Shown: positions 39,517 to 46,643 of the stretch, one piece after another
Numbering within the stretch: position 1 is the first letter of the stretch
Layout of the letters: every line of letters begins with the position of its first letter
NCBI GenBank assembly: GCA_965216965.1
Contig: CBDCGX010000010.1
Span: forward strand, 19,133 to 83,132
Direction: 5' to 3'
Length of the DNA: 64,000 bases
Source of the DNA: CBDAKK01 sp965216965
Lineage (GTDB): Bacteria > Spirochaetota > Spirochaetia > WTKD01 > G963693115
Made by a program: the position numbers and the translations under genes
The notes under the pieces: generated by a model
Database searches by the model: none
The model's input: the letters and a program-made list of their open reading frames with translations, nothing else
Told to the model about the DNA's origin: nothing

Positions 39517-40761
39517 CTATTTTATATATTTTGAGGGTTTTATATTTTTTATTCTTTGAAAGGAAATATAATTTACTATTCCAAAAACTGCTAGAAAGAT
39601 TAAAGAAATTTCAATAAACATCCATAGGTTAAAATGGATTGGCAAATGAGTAGTGATTGTTCTATTAATAGCATTTACTTGAGGTAGAAAATGTGGTTTT
39701 GCTGATATTTCCCATGGTAATTCCATAGATATGTTCTGTTTGCTTAAAACGACTAAGGAGCCGATTGCAAAAACATTCCCTAGCAATAAAGCGATTATTA
39801 ATAGGAAAACGCTTTCAGAAATAAATTGCCTCTTTAAATTCTTAAAACTCCATCCGATCATTCGCAAGATTGCAATTTCTTTTTCTCGGGTTTTAAAATT
39901 ATAACTCACTAGCAAGCTAAAAATAATTAACAGAATTATTCCCAGAATGATAAACATAATTTTACCTAAAGATGAGACAATCTTAATTTGATCTAATATT
40001 TCTTTGTTAAAAGTTTTCTCGCTGAAAACAATATAATTTTTATTAAGTTTTTTAATTTCTTTTTCTTTGTTTCCTTGCCATTTTGGGTTGGCATCTAAAG
40101 CAACAACATTGATAAAGTTGTTGCTTTTAAATTTATAAATTCTTTGCATTTCAACAGAGCTTAAAATAATTTTTTGAGCTTTATCTAAGTTAAGATAAAT
40201 ATCAGCTGGAATAATATTACTACTTAAGTTTGGTTTTAAAATCCCAGCTACTGTAAAACTTTTTTTTCCAAAATCAATTTTCGAATTTAGGTTTAGTTTA
40301 TTCTTTTGGGCAAAATCAGTGGTAATTAAAGCTTGGTTAGTAGACAAATTAAAATCACCTTGTTCTATATTTTGTTTTAAAAGTTTTTGAAAAGTGGAAT
40401 TATCTGTTTTTATTCCTAAAACAGTTTTAAAATATTCTTCATCAAAATACCAAAAATAAAGTCCTTGGTCAGAATTTTGAATGAAATCAAGCTGGGAGAT
40501 TCTAGATAACTCATCTTGGTAAATTGGTCCATTGGAATGCGGGAAAATAGCGCCAATCATCTGGTCAGGTATTTCTCCTGTTTTTTGTATGATTACACTA
40601 ACACCAATTTTTTTAAAAGGAAGAGAAGCAACTTCTGGCAAGGATTTATTTAAGGTTAGTAGCACAGTTGATAATGTGAAATAAACAGTAATGCTTAAAA
40701 TAAGAATAGTGATTTTTATTTTGTTGTTTTTACAAAAAGAAATGAAATAACTAAATATCAT
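39517..40761 (-). CDS. ABC exporter permease, MacB/FtsX type (second)
   Basis: A 414-aa permease with the FtsX/MacB layout. It has an N-terminal helix (residues 14-32), a large extracytoplasmic domain (about 40-270), then three C-terminal helices (about 270-293, 320-345 and 375-398). The cytoplasmic loop FKTREKEIAILRMIGWS is the coupling-helix motif of this family. It is the last gene of a five-gene minus-strand operon, four bases after the first permease. With the ATPase it would form a heterodimeric export or mechanotransmission complex; the substrate is unknown. Confidence 0.85.
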   Translation of the reverse strand: MIFSYFISFCKNNKIKITILILSITVYFTLSTVLLTLNKSLPEVASLPFKKIGVSVIIQKTGEIPDQMIGAIFPHSNGPIYQDELSRISQLDFIQNSDQGLYFWYFDEEYFKTVLGIKTDNSTFQKLLKQNIEQGDFNLSTNQALITTDFAQKNKLNLNSKIDFGKKSFTVAGILKPNLSSNIIPADIYLNLDKAQKIILSSVEMQRIYKFKSNNFINVVALDANPKWQGNKEKEIKKLNKNYIVFSEKTFNKEILDQIKIVSSLGKIMFIILGIILLIIFSLLVSYNFKTREKEIAILRMIGWSFKNLKRQFISESVFLLIIALLLGNVFAIGSLVVLSKQNISMELPWEISAKPHFLPQVNAINRTITTHLPIHFNLWMFIEISLIFLAVFGIVNYISFQRIKNIKPSKYIK

Positions 40762-40765
40762 AATA

Positions 40766-41830
40766 TCACAACCTAAAATTTTGGTTTAATAATGCTTCAA
40801 TTCCTATGTAAGGTAAAACACTAAAATAAAATATGAGCAAAAAGATCAAACTGGTGAATAGAGAAAATACAATAATTAAAGAAGATTCAAAAAACATCCA
40901 CTGTCGGGTTTTTTGTTTTGGCCAGCCAATTGTTTGAAGGATCCTTGTTTGCTTGCCAAGATCTATTTGATTCATTTTTAGAATCCAAAATATCAAAATA
41001 AGTGCTAAAAAACTGATTCCGAAAGAAAAATAATCTCCAAATTTATAAATTAACCTGTTAAAAGATGATAAGTTTTTTAACAAACGATCTTTGGTTATGA
41101 TAGAAATATTTGAGAAAATATTTCTAATTTCTTTTTGTACTTTAGATAACAAAGAAGCATTAGATAAAGATATATAAATTTGATTTATAATGGTTTTTTT
41201 TTGGTTGAGTAATGAAAGTGCTGTTTTATAAGGCATGAAAATTTGTGCATTTGACAAATTGCTTTCTTCTTTAAAATCAACTATACCTACTATTTTATAA
41301 TCTTGATTATTTATTTTATATGAAGTGTTTAATTTATACCCAAATAATCTAGAAAAATGCCTTTCTAAAATTACTTCTAGAGCATTATCATTACTAAAAA
41401 AATTGCTTTTTGGCATTAGCCAGTGTTCAATTTTTCGTAAACCGATTAGTGGATCGTTGACGTTTAGCCCAATAATTGTACGGTTGTTTTTAATATCAAA
41501 TTGCCAAAGAACTAAAGAACTGGATGTTTCTTTTATTCCTTTAATATTGGAAAGCCTTTTTAAGACGTCATCTTTGTACAATGATTCTAGACTAAAAGGT
41601 TCAATTACTCCGGTTGTTTTTATCTGGTTAGCGTTTTTATTATTTTTATCCCATTGTAGAATGATTTCTGTTTTTAAGGAATTAAGCGGAGCATCAGCAA
41701 ACTTTTTAATTTTGTTTATGAATAAAAAGGAAGTAAAAGCGAGAAAGAATAAAAAAGTAATCAATATTGTAATTAACGTGTTTTTTTTCCAATAGAAAAA
41801 TAAATTTCTTAAAACAATTCTTTTAATCAT
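40766..41830 (-). CDS. ABC exporter permease, MacB/FtsX type (first)
   Basis: A 354-aa FtsX-like permease: N-terminal helix (residues 15-36), extracytoplasmic MacB-like core domain (about 40-260), then C-terminal helices with the LGKQTRILQTIGWPKQKTRQW coupling region between them. It overlaps the upstream thioredoxin-like gene by four bases. It is distinct in sequence from its partner at 39517-40761, so the transporter is probably a heterodimer. Confidence 0.85.
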   Translation of the reverse strand: MIKRIVLRNLFFYWKKNTLITILITFLFFLAFTSFLFINKIKKFADAPLNSLKTEIILQWDKNNKNANQIKTTGVIEPFSLESLYKDDVLKRLSNIKGIKETSSSLVLWQFDIKNNRTIIGLNVNDPLIGLRKIEHWLMPKSNFFSNDNALEVILERHFSRLFGYKLNTSYKINNQDYKIVGIVDFKEESNLSNAQIFMPYKTALSLLNQKKTIINQIYISLSNASLLSKVQKEIRNIFSNISIITKDRLLKNLSSFNRLIYKFGDYFSFGISFLALILIFWILKMNQIDLGKQTRILQTIGWPKQKTRQWMFFESSLIIVFSLFTSLIFLLIFYFSVLPYIGIEALLNQNFRL

Positions 41831-42315
41831 TTTTGATATTTATCAGGATTAGATAGTATTTTTTCTAAATAATCATAATTCCAAGAACCTTCCAAGGTTG
41901 GTACAAAAACATTGTCTTTTGGGAAATTTTTTAAAATTATTTCTTGTCCATCAATTAAAAAAGTATTTGTTCCTTTGATAAAAATTGCTACCGGAATATG
42001 GCCAAGTAAATTATAATCTTTAATCTTTTGTTTGTTGTTTTTGTTATAAAAGTCATACTCTTTTAATTTATATTCTGGGAATTTTTTCAAAATACTTTCT
42101 ATTCTTTTTTTGATTGGATTAATTGTCGAATGTGGAAGATAAAAAAACTCTACTAAGTTTTTTTCAACTTTTTGAGATTCGTTATTAGTGGATAAATTCT
42201 GAATAGTAGAATTATTTATTGGATGATTATTTTGATTTGATAATTTCCAAGAAACTATTCCTCCGATAAGAATAGCAATGAGAATAGAAATAATAAATAG
42301 ATTTTTTTTCTTCAT
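41827..42315 (-). CDS. Membrane-anchored thioredoxin-fold-like protein without CxxC
   Basis: A 162-aa protein with an N-terminal anchor helix (residues 5-23), a Ser/Asn-rich linker and a domain from about residue 50. VEFFYLPHSTINPIKKRIES lies where a thioredoxin would have its WCxxC and following helix, and HIPVAIFIKGTNTFLIDGQE mimics the cis-Pro strand and ending. The cysteines are missing, so redox activity is unlikely. It is embedded in the ABC operon with four-base overlaps on both sides and may be an accessory or substrate-handling subunit (inference). Confidence 0.55.
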   Translation of the reverse strand: MKKKNLFIISILIAILIGGIVSWKLSNQNNHPINNSTIQNLSTNNESQKVEKNLVEFFYLPHSTINPIKKRIESILKKFPEYKLKEYDFYNKNNKQKIKDYNLLGHIPVAIFIKGTNTFLIDGQEIILKNFPKDNVFVPTLEGSWNYDYLEKILSNPDKYQK

Positions 42316-42971
42316 AATGCCTCTAAATTTTGTTTTGTTAATTGATAATTTTTTTGCATTTTCCGTGCAATATCATTATCATGTGTAATAATAATAAAAG
42401 AAGTGGATAATTCTTGATGTAATGTGTTAAAAAGCCCCATAATATTTCCCGATGTTGCTTCGTCTAAATTTCCTGTTGGTTCATCGGCTAAAACTATTTT
42501 TGGTTTTCCTACTAAACTACGAGCAATTGCTACTCTTTGTTTTTCGCCCCCGCTTAGATTGTCAACTGTTTCTGTTAGTTTATTTTCAAGTTCTACAAGT
42601 TTAATCATATTTTCAACAATTTTCTTTTTGTTTTCTTTTTTCATATCTTTTCTGGGATGAATAGCTAAGTATACATTATCAAACACTGATAGTGACGGAA
42701 TGATTTTGAAATCCTGAAAAACAATACCGATATTTAGAAGGCGAAAATGTGCCAATTCTTCTTCATTCAAATTAGTAATTTCTTTATTTTCAAAGAATAT
42801 CTTCCCCTCATCAGGCTTTACTAATCCTGCTAAAATAGAAAGTAAAGTTGTTTTACCGACTCCTGATTTTCCAATAATACTGATAAATTCTTTTTCTCCA
42901 ATTGAGAAATTAATGTTTTTTAAAACTTCTTGAGTATTATATTTTTTTGAAATTGATTTTAATTTTAGCAT
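42312..42971 (-). CDS. ABC transporter ATPase, LolD/MacB type
   Basis: A 219-aa ATP-binding subunit that powers the two FtsX-like permeases. Walker A GKSGVGKTTLL (about residues 34-44), Q-loop IGIVFQDFKIIP, signature LSGGEKQRVAIARSL and Walker B IVLADEPTGNLD with switch His in IIITHD are intact. It begins one base after the CsoR-like gene. The LolD/MacB/FtsE group works by mechanotransmission, moving lipoproteins, peptides or drugs. The substrate is unknown here. Confidence 0.93.
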   Translation of the reverse strand: MLKLKSISKKYNTQEVLKNINFSIGEKEFISIIGKSGVGKTTLLSILAGLVKPDEGKIFFENKEITNLNEEELAHFRLLNIGIVFQDFKIIPSLSVFDNVYLAIHPRKDMKKENKKKIVENMIKLVELENKLTETVDNLSGGEKQRVAIARSLVGKPKIVLADEPTGNLDEATSGNIMGLFNTLHQELSTSFIIITHDNDIARKMQKNYQLTKQNLEAL

Positions 42972-42972
42972 G

Positions 42973-43248
42973 TTATTTTTTATAAAGATTAATAATTTGT
43001 TTTAGTTTTTTAATTTTTTCTTCTGACACTTTTTTATTGGCTATAAAATCATTTAAAATAAAGCCTTCTAAAGTTTTAGCACGTAAGGAGTCAAACGATT
43101 TTACAACTGAAGTTGTTAGTTGTGCGATTTTTCCACAACATTCATCTTGTTCAATATATTTCTTAAGCGTTTTAAATTGCCCTTGAATACGATTTAAATG
43201 ATTAATAGTTTGTTTGCGTTTTTCTTTTATTTCTTTTGTAATTTTCAT
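42973..43248 (-). CDS. CsoR/FrmR-family metal-sensitive repressor
   Basis: A 91-aa all-helical regulator. INHLNRIQGQFKTLKKYIEQ is the CsoR signature helix, followed by the conserved Cys in DECCGKIAQLT. The second pair of copper ligands, His and Cys four apart (HxxxC) in CsoR, is absent: LNDFIANKK stands in its place, so a metal other than Cu(I), or a thiol/electrophile signal, is likely. Ile codons are mostly ATT (8 of 11). It leads the ABC operon and probably controls it through a C-rich site just upstream. Resembles small repressors in front of ABC cassettes in other lineages (inference). Confidence 0.8.
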   Translation of the reverse strand: MKITKEIKEKRKQTINHLNRIQGQFKTLKKYIEQDECCGKIAQLTTSVVKSFDSLRAKTLEGFILNDFIANKKVSEEKIKKLKQIINLYKK

Positions 43249-43261
43249 GAAACACTCCAGT

Positions 43262-43317
43262 ATCTATACCCCTATACCTATATTATATAGGATAGGAAAA
43301 TTAATTTATTTTGTCAA
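43262..43317 (-). promoter_or_regulatory. Promoter and candidate operator of the CsoR-like operon
   Basis: On the minus strand TTGACA (43317-43312) and TATCCT (43294-43289) are spaced by 17 bases. Immediately downstream, at 43264-43281, lies a stretch with TATACCCCTATACC on the plus strand, similar to the C/G-rich sites bound by CsoR proteins. A GGAG-type ribosome-binding site then precedes the start codon. Confidence 0.55.
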
Positions 43318-43527
43318 TAAGTTTTAATAAATATTTAGTTTTAATTTATTTTTGTAATATTGATGAAAACACTAGTAACTAAAGAATACTCCGTAGGATA
43401 TATTACTCGTTATTTGAATGAAAATGATATTTTAATCAAAAATAAAAAATATGGCATAGGAATACTCTTTCTAAAATATTATTGAGTTAAGCTTAACAAA
43501 GTATGCAGTATAGTGTATGCTAAACTC

Positions 43528-44010
43528 ATGGATCAGATATTAAAGAAATATCAGACATTATCCCAAAAATGCAGATTCAGAATAATGCATCTTCTAATCA
43601 AAGTAGAATCTCCGTTATGTATTTGTGAACTCATGGACGTTCTTCATAAACCTCAATATAAAATTTCCAGGTGTTTATCGATACTTAAGGAAGCAAATCT
43701 TATTAATGAAGAACACGACGGGCGACTTTTAATGCATAGCTCTGATTTATCAGAGCCTTTAAATGAAAATCTATTTGACAGTGTTCAATTAGTAAGCATA
43801 AAAGAAAATACAGATTTAATCGTTGATATTAATACACTGAATGACAGATTAGCTTTAAGAAAAAAATGGAAAGGTTGTAACTTACAACAAATGATATTTT
43901 TTTATATTTTTACTATGCATGGATTTGCATGCATATGGAGTATTAATTATGAAGAACTAGGGAAACGCATCAGAAAACGAAATTGTATGCTACTGCTTGT
44001 AAATTGTTAA
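43528..44010 (+). CDS. ArsR-family winged-helix repressor with odd C-terminus
   Basis: The first 110 residues are an ArsR/SmtB regulator: CRFRIMHLLIKVESPLCICELMDVLH and KPQYKISRCLSILKEANLI form the DNA-binding domain, with the CIC cysteines in the arsenic-sensing position. ATG 43528 is preferred; an upstream GTG at 43513 extends it by five codons. Normal members end near residue 115 after RLALR; here a further 40 residues follow, ending EELGKRIRKR-like, which resembles the start of an XRE helix-turn-helix and may be read-through into debris. It precedes the permease by 77 bases, so it likely controls that cassette. Confidence 0.75.
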   Translation: MDQILKKYQTLSQKCRFRIMHLLIKVESPLCICELMDVLHKPQYKISRCLSILKEANLINEEHDGRLLMHSSDLSEPLNENLFDSVQLVSIKENTDLIVDINTLNDRLALRKKWKGCNLQQMIFFYIFTMHGFACIWSINYEELGKRIRKRNCMLLLVNC

Positions 44011-44087
44011 TGTAATTAAAATGAAAAATATGAATGAAAAATATCTAATCAAAATTGGGCTATATTATCAATTGTTTGAGGTGAGAT

Positions 44088-45062
44088 ATGTTTGTGATAT
44101 TTAGTAAACTTGCTGATTTAATCATTTTTGACTTATTTGCATTAACTAAAGGAACAAAGCTAGCTAATGCCCTTCATTTCTTTGTTGAAGATACAACAAA
44201 GATATTCTTTTTAATTATAATAATGATTTATATTATTGCGATTTTGAGAGCATCTTTAAATATGGAGTTTATTCGAACCCATTTACAAGTACGTTCTAAA
44301 TGGTTTGGATATGGAGCTGCATCTGCATTTGGTGCGGTTACCCCCTTTTGTAGTTGTTCTAGTATTCCAATGTTTTTGGGTTTTACTTCGGTTGGGATAC
44401 CAACTGGTGTCACGCTTGCTTTTCTAATAACCTCGCCTCTTATTAATGAGGTAGCTGTTGTTTTATTAGGTTCCCTCCTAGGTTGGAAATTTACTGCAGT
44501 ATATATTACTGCAGGTCTTTCTGTAGGAATAATTGGAGGTTTTCTTTTTGACTATCTTAAAGCAGATAAGCAGTTACAGCCGCTTGCATCAAAAATACGT
44601 GATGATGAAACGACTGTAAATGAGAATATTGTGCAACAAAAATTATCTATGCACGATCGCCATCTCTTTGCAAAACAAGAAACTATTGAAATTTTTAGAC
44701 ATATTTGGAAGTGGGGTATCTTTGGTGTTGGAGTCGGTGCTGCATTACATGGATTTGTACCAGAAAGCTGGATTTCAAACCATCTTGGTAATGGAACGTG
44801 GTGGTCAGTACCTATAGCTGTTCTTATGGGAATACCACTTTATAGTAATGCTTCAGGGATGATTCCCGTTGTTGAAACTCTACTTGCTAAAGGACTTCCT
44901 GTGGGTACAGCTCTTGCCTTAATGATGTCAACCGTTGGAGCAAGCTTTCCCGAGTTCATTTTGTTAAAAAAAGTTTTAAAGCCAAAGCTTTTAGCTTGGT
45001 TATTTATTTACTTTCTAATATCATTTACAATGATTGGGTGGCTAATTAATTTTTTATTTTAA
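44088..45062 (+). CDS. ArsP/DUF318-type permease
   Basis: A 324-aa integral membrane protein with about eight to ten helices. The signature GAVTPFCSCSSIPMFLGFTS (about residues 84-103) has the Cys pair of the ArsP/permease family that exports organoarsenicals or other metalloids. The related segment GIPLYSNASGMIPVVETLLA occurs in the second half. A central hydrophilic loop (residues 165-205) separates the two halves. It is followed by DGC-domain and thioredoxin-like genes, the usual companions of this permease in anaerobes. Exact substrate unknown. Confidence 0.85.
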   Translation: MFVIFSKLADLIIFDLFALTKGTKLANALHFFVEDTTKIFFLIIIMIYIIAILRASLNMEFIRTHLQVRSKWFGYGAASAFGAVTPFCSCSSIPMFLGFTSVGIPTGVTLAFLITSPLINEVAVVLLGSLLGWKFTAVYITAGLSVGIIGGFLFDYLKADKQLQPLASKIRDDETTVNENIVQQKLSMHDRHLFAKQETIEIFRHIWKWGIFGVGVGAALHGFVPESWISNHLGNGTWWSVPIAVLMGIPLYSNASGMIPVVETLLAKGLPVGTALALMMSTVGASFPEFILLKKVLKPKLLAWLFIYFLISFTMIGWLINFLF

Positions 45063-45073
45063 AAGAGAAAAAC

Positions 45074-45409
45074 ATGAGTGAAAAAAAGAAGGATGTGTTT
45101 TCAGTGGGCAATAAATTTAATCTTTGCTTGTTCAAATGCTGCTGGTGTTGAAGGTATATCCGATCAAATAGTAAGAAAAATGACAAAGGACAGATCTGAA
45201 AAAAAATTAGCAATAGTTATGGATGCCCTGTTGTTTGTACAAAAAAGTTGCTTGAGAGAAACGGATTTAATGAGCTCAAATATGTGGAACTGATAAGTAT
45301 TGGTTTTAAGAAAGAAAGAACGCCAATCTCGGAAGAAGCGATAAATACTGCTTCTGAGAAAGGCAAAGAGTTATTTTACTGTTATAATAAATATAAAGAA
45401 TTATTATGA
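45074..45409 (+). pseudogene. Broken DGC-domain (putative zinc-binding) protein
   Basis: The gene reads as three frame pieces: MSEKKKDVFSVGNK, then LIFACSNAAGVEGISDQ to KKLAIVMD, then CPVVCTKKLLERNGFNELK to the end. Together they form a 112-residue DGC-domain protein with its two cysteine regions. One extra T near 45116-45118 and a loss near 45221-45226, best explained as deletion of one of two GATG repeats inside the DGCP codons, break it. Unlike the other frameshifts here the second is a deletion, so true decay is likely. The stop overlaps the next start (ATGA). Confidence 0.7.
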
Positions 45410-45636
45410 TAATTAAAATTTTAGGTAGTGGATGTTTGAAGTGTAAAATGCTGGAGAAAAACACCAGAAAAGCGGTTGATGAGTCTGGGATAGATGCTGA
45501 AGTGATAAAAGTAACGGATCTTAACGACATTATGAGTTATGGAGTAATGGTAACACCTGCTTTAGTTATAGATGAAGAAGTAAAATCGGTCGGGAAGATC
45601 CTATCGCCGGATCAAATTATTTCATTTCTCAAATAA
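45406..45636 (+). CDS. Small redox-active disulfide (thioredoxin-like) protein
   Basis: A 76-aa glutaredoxin/thioredoxin-fold protein with the active-site CLKC in ILGSGCLKCKMLEKN (CxxC at residues 9-12) and the cis-Pro segment YGVMVTPALVIDE. It is of the MTH895/TM0996 type that accompanies ArsP-like permeases and DGC proteins. It probably supplies electrons or thiol transfer for metal or metalloid handling. It is the last gene of the plus-strand cassette. Confidence 0.85.
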   Translation: MIIKILGSGCLKCKMLEKNTRKAVDESGIDAEVIKVTDLNDIMSYGVMVTPALVIDEEVKSVGKILSPDQIISFLK

Positions 45637-45693
45637 AGTAAAGAAACAATGATGGTAGAAATATTCTCACTACATTATTATCTCTATGCCATT

Positions 45694-45806
45694 TTCAAGT
45701 ATTCCAGTAAACGAGTAGGGGCTACCCAGGAAGCAGTTCTAAAGAAGATTGCTCCTTAAATATTGAATGTTTTCAAAGAATAAAAGCTATTAAAGACAGT
45801 GAGTAA
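45694..45806 (+). pseudogene. clpX 3' remnant
   Basis: It matches the last 110 bases of clpX (the TQEAVLKKIAPYIEYSQRIKAIKDS region) but contains an early stop and small changes. It is a non-functional part of the duplicated segment at the right island junction. Confidence 0.75.
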
Positions 45807-45824
45807 TATGCCGAAATTATAAAT

Positions 45825-46137
45825 ATGGATCTTCCATTTCTTTGCTCTTTTATGACTGTAGATAATGCTGGCGAAAAAAACATACGTTTTTTCTTGAAGC
45901 TTTCACATAAGTGCAAATATAAGGAGCAGTATGAAGATAAAACGATGTAACCCATATAAAGTTACTCAAGAAGTAATAAAAATGGCAAAAAAAGATGCAA
46001 TATGTATACATTGTCTTCCTGAAAAAAGAGACTATGAGGTTCCCGATGAAGTAATCGATGGGAAACAATATCGTGTATGGCAACACGCAGAAAATAAAAA
46101 ACACTTTGCAAAGGCTGTATTGCTTGCATGTTTATAA
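45825..46137 (+). pseudogene. argF remnant with large internal deletion
   Basis: The first 90 bases repeat the argF start (MDLPFL, then NAGEKN and KLSHKCK); the last 200 repeat its end (KVTQEVIKMAKKDA, HCLPEKRDYEV, HAENKKHFAKAVLLACL). Codons for about residues 33-247 are gone. Amino-acid changes such as HCLPAKR to HCLPEKR suggest relaxed selection. The C-terminal part has its own ATG at 45931 five bases after AAGGAG, so a 68-aa fragment could be made, but it would lack the carbamoyl-phosphate site. Confidence 0.8.
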
Positions 46138-46179
46138 ATAATATAATATAATGAAATGTATATTTTTGAAGGAGAGGAT

Positions 46180-46632
46180 ATGAAGAAAATATTTTTAAAA
46201 ATTTATATAGCTATATGTATAGTGACTACCTTTGGTACAGGGATAGTTTTTGCACAAAGTATTGGTGATATAGAAATTATCAATCAGAAATTAGAAGAAT
46301 TATACGCTACTGAATATGGATATGTTGCTCGTTATGCTACATCCGATTTATATAGAGGGGAATTATATATTCCACGAGCGTGGTTTGTTTCTATAGATAA
46401 AAAAGAGGGAGATCCAGATATTTATGCACAACAAGTAACAACTGCAGCAGACTATTCTCTCCCATATCTTAGACTTGTCTATGTTGATAAAGTACTCAAA
46501 AGAATTCGACTGATAGTACCGAAGGAATATTCTAGAAGTGGTGTTCCTCCTTATAAAGGAAGATTGACTAAGGAAGAGCTTAAAGTGAAATTTGATGAAC
46601 AAGCTGCAAGCGGTGTTATTACAGTACGCTAG
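46180..46632 (+). CDS. Small exported protein of unknown function
   Basis: I do not recognise a family. ATG 46180, behind AAGGAGAGG, gives a 150-aa protein with a signal peptide (IFLKIYIAICIVTTFGTGIVFAQ, split by cleavage after FAQ). The mature part is mixed alpha/beta, with many Tyr and Arg, and no cysteine. A start at 46156 would add eight residues before the signal peptide and is less likely. A fragment of the same gene lies at 39412, across the island. Together with argF and the following DHH gene it shows the ancestral order clpX-argF-this gene-DHH. Confidence 0.75.
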   Translation: MKKIFLKIYIAICIVTTFGTGIVFAQSIGDIEIINQKLEELYATEYGYVARYATSDLYRGELYIPRAWFVSIDKKEGDPDIYAQQVTTAADYSLPYLRLVYVDKVLKRIRLIVPKEYSRSGVPPYKGRLTKEELKVKFDEQAASGVITVR

Positions 46633-46643
46633 GCTACAGTAGC

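Larger units (their letters stand above)
39494..45693. mobile_element. 6.2-kb accessory island between direct repeats
   Basis: The island separates two diverged copies of a clpX-end/argF/secreted-protein segment. It carries a minus-strand CsoR-like regulator plus ABC exporter operon and a plus-strand ArsR plus permease cassette. No integrase, transposase or tRNA attachment site is seen, so the arrangement looks like Campbell-type integration of a circular molecule carrying host homology, or a duplication that later took in foreign genes. Heavy-metal or oxyanion functions dominate. Insertion is inferred from the repeat logic. Confidence 0.7.
45694..46306 (+). repeat. Right direct-repeat copy: clpX end, argF remnant, start of secreted-protein gene
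   Basis: The segment matches 38320-39493. clpX is represented only by its last codons, argF has lost about 650 internal bases, and the secreted-protein gene is intact from 46180. Many differences from the left copy show that the duplication is not recent, or that this copy is free of selection. Boundaries by eye. Confidence 0.8.

Noticed and set aside
43363..43485. Forty-codon frame between the CsoR-like and ArsR genes
   Set aside because: No ribosome-binding site and no recognisable family; it could be debris in a divergent promoter region.
39494..45693. Island as a transposon or integrated phage
   Set aside because: No transposase, integrase, terminal inverted repeats or phage genes are found; flanking repeats are of host genes.
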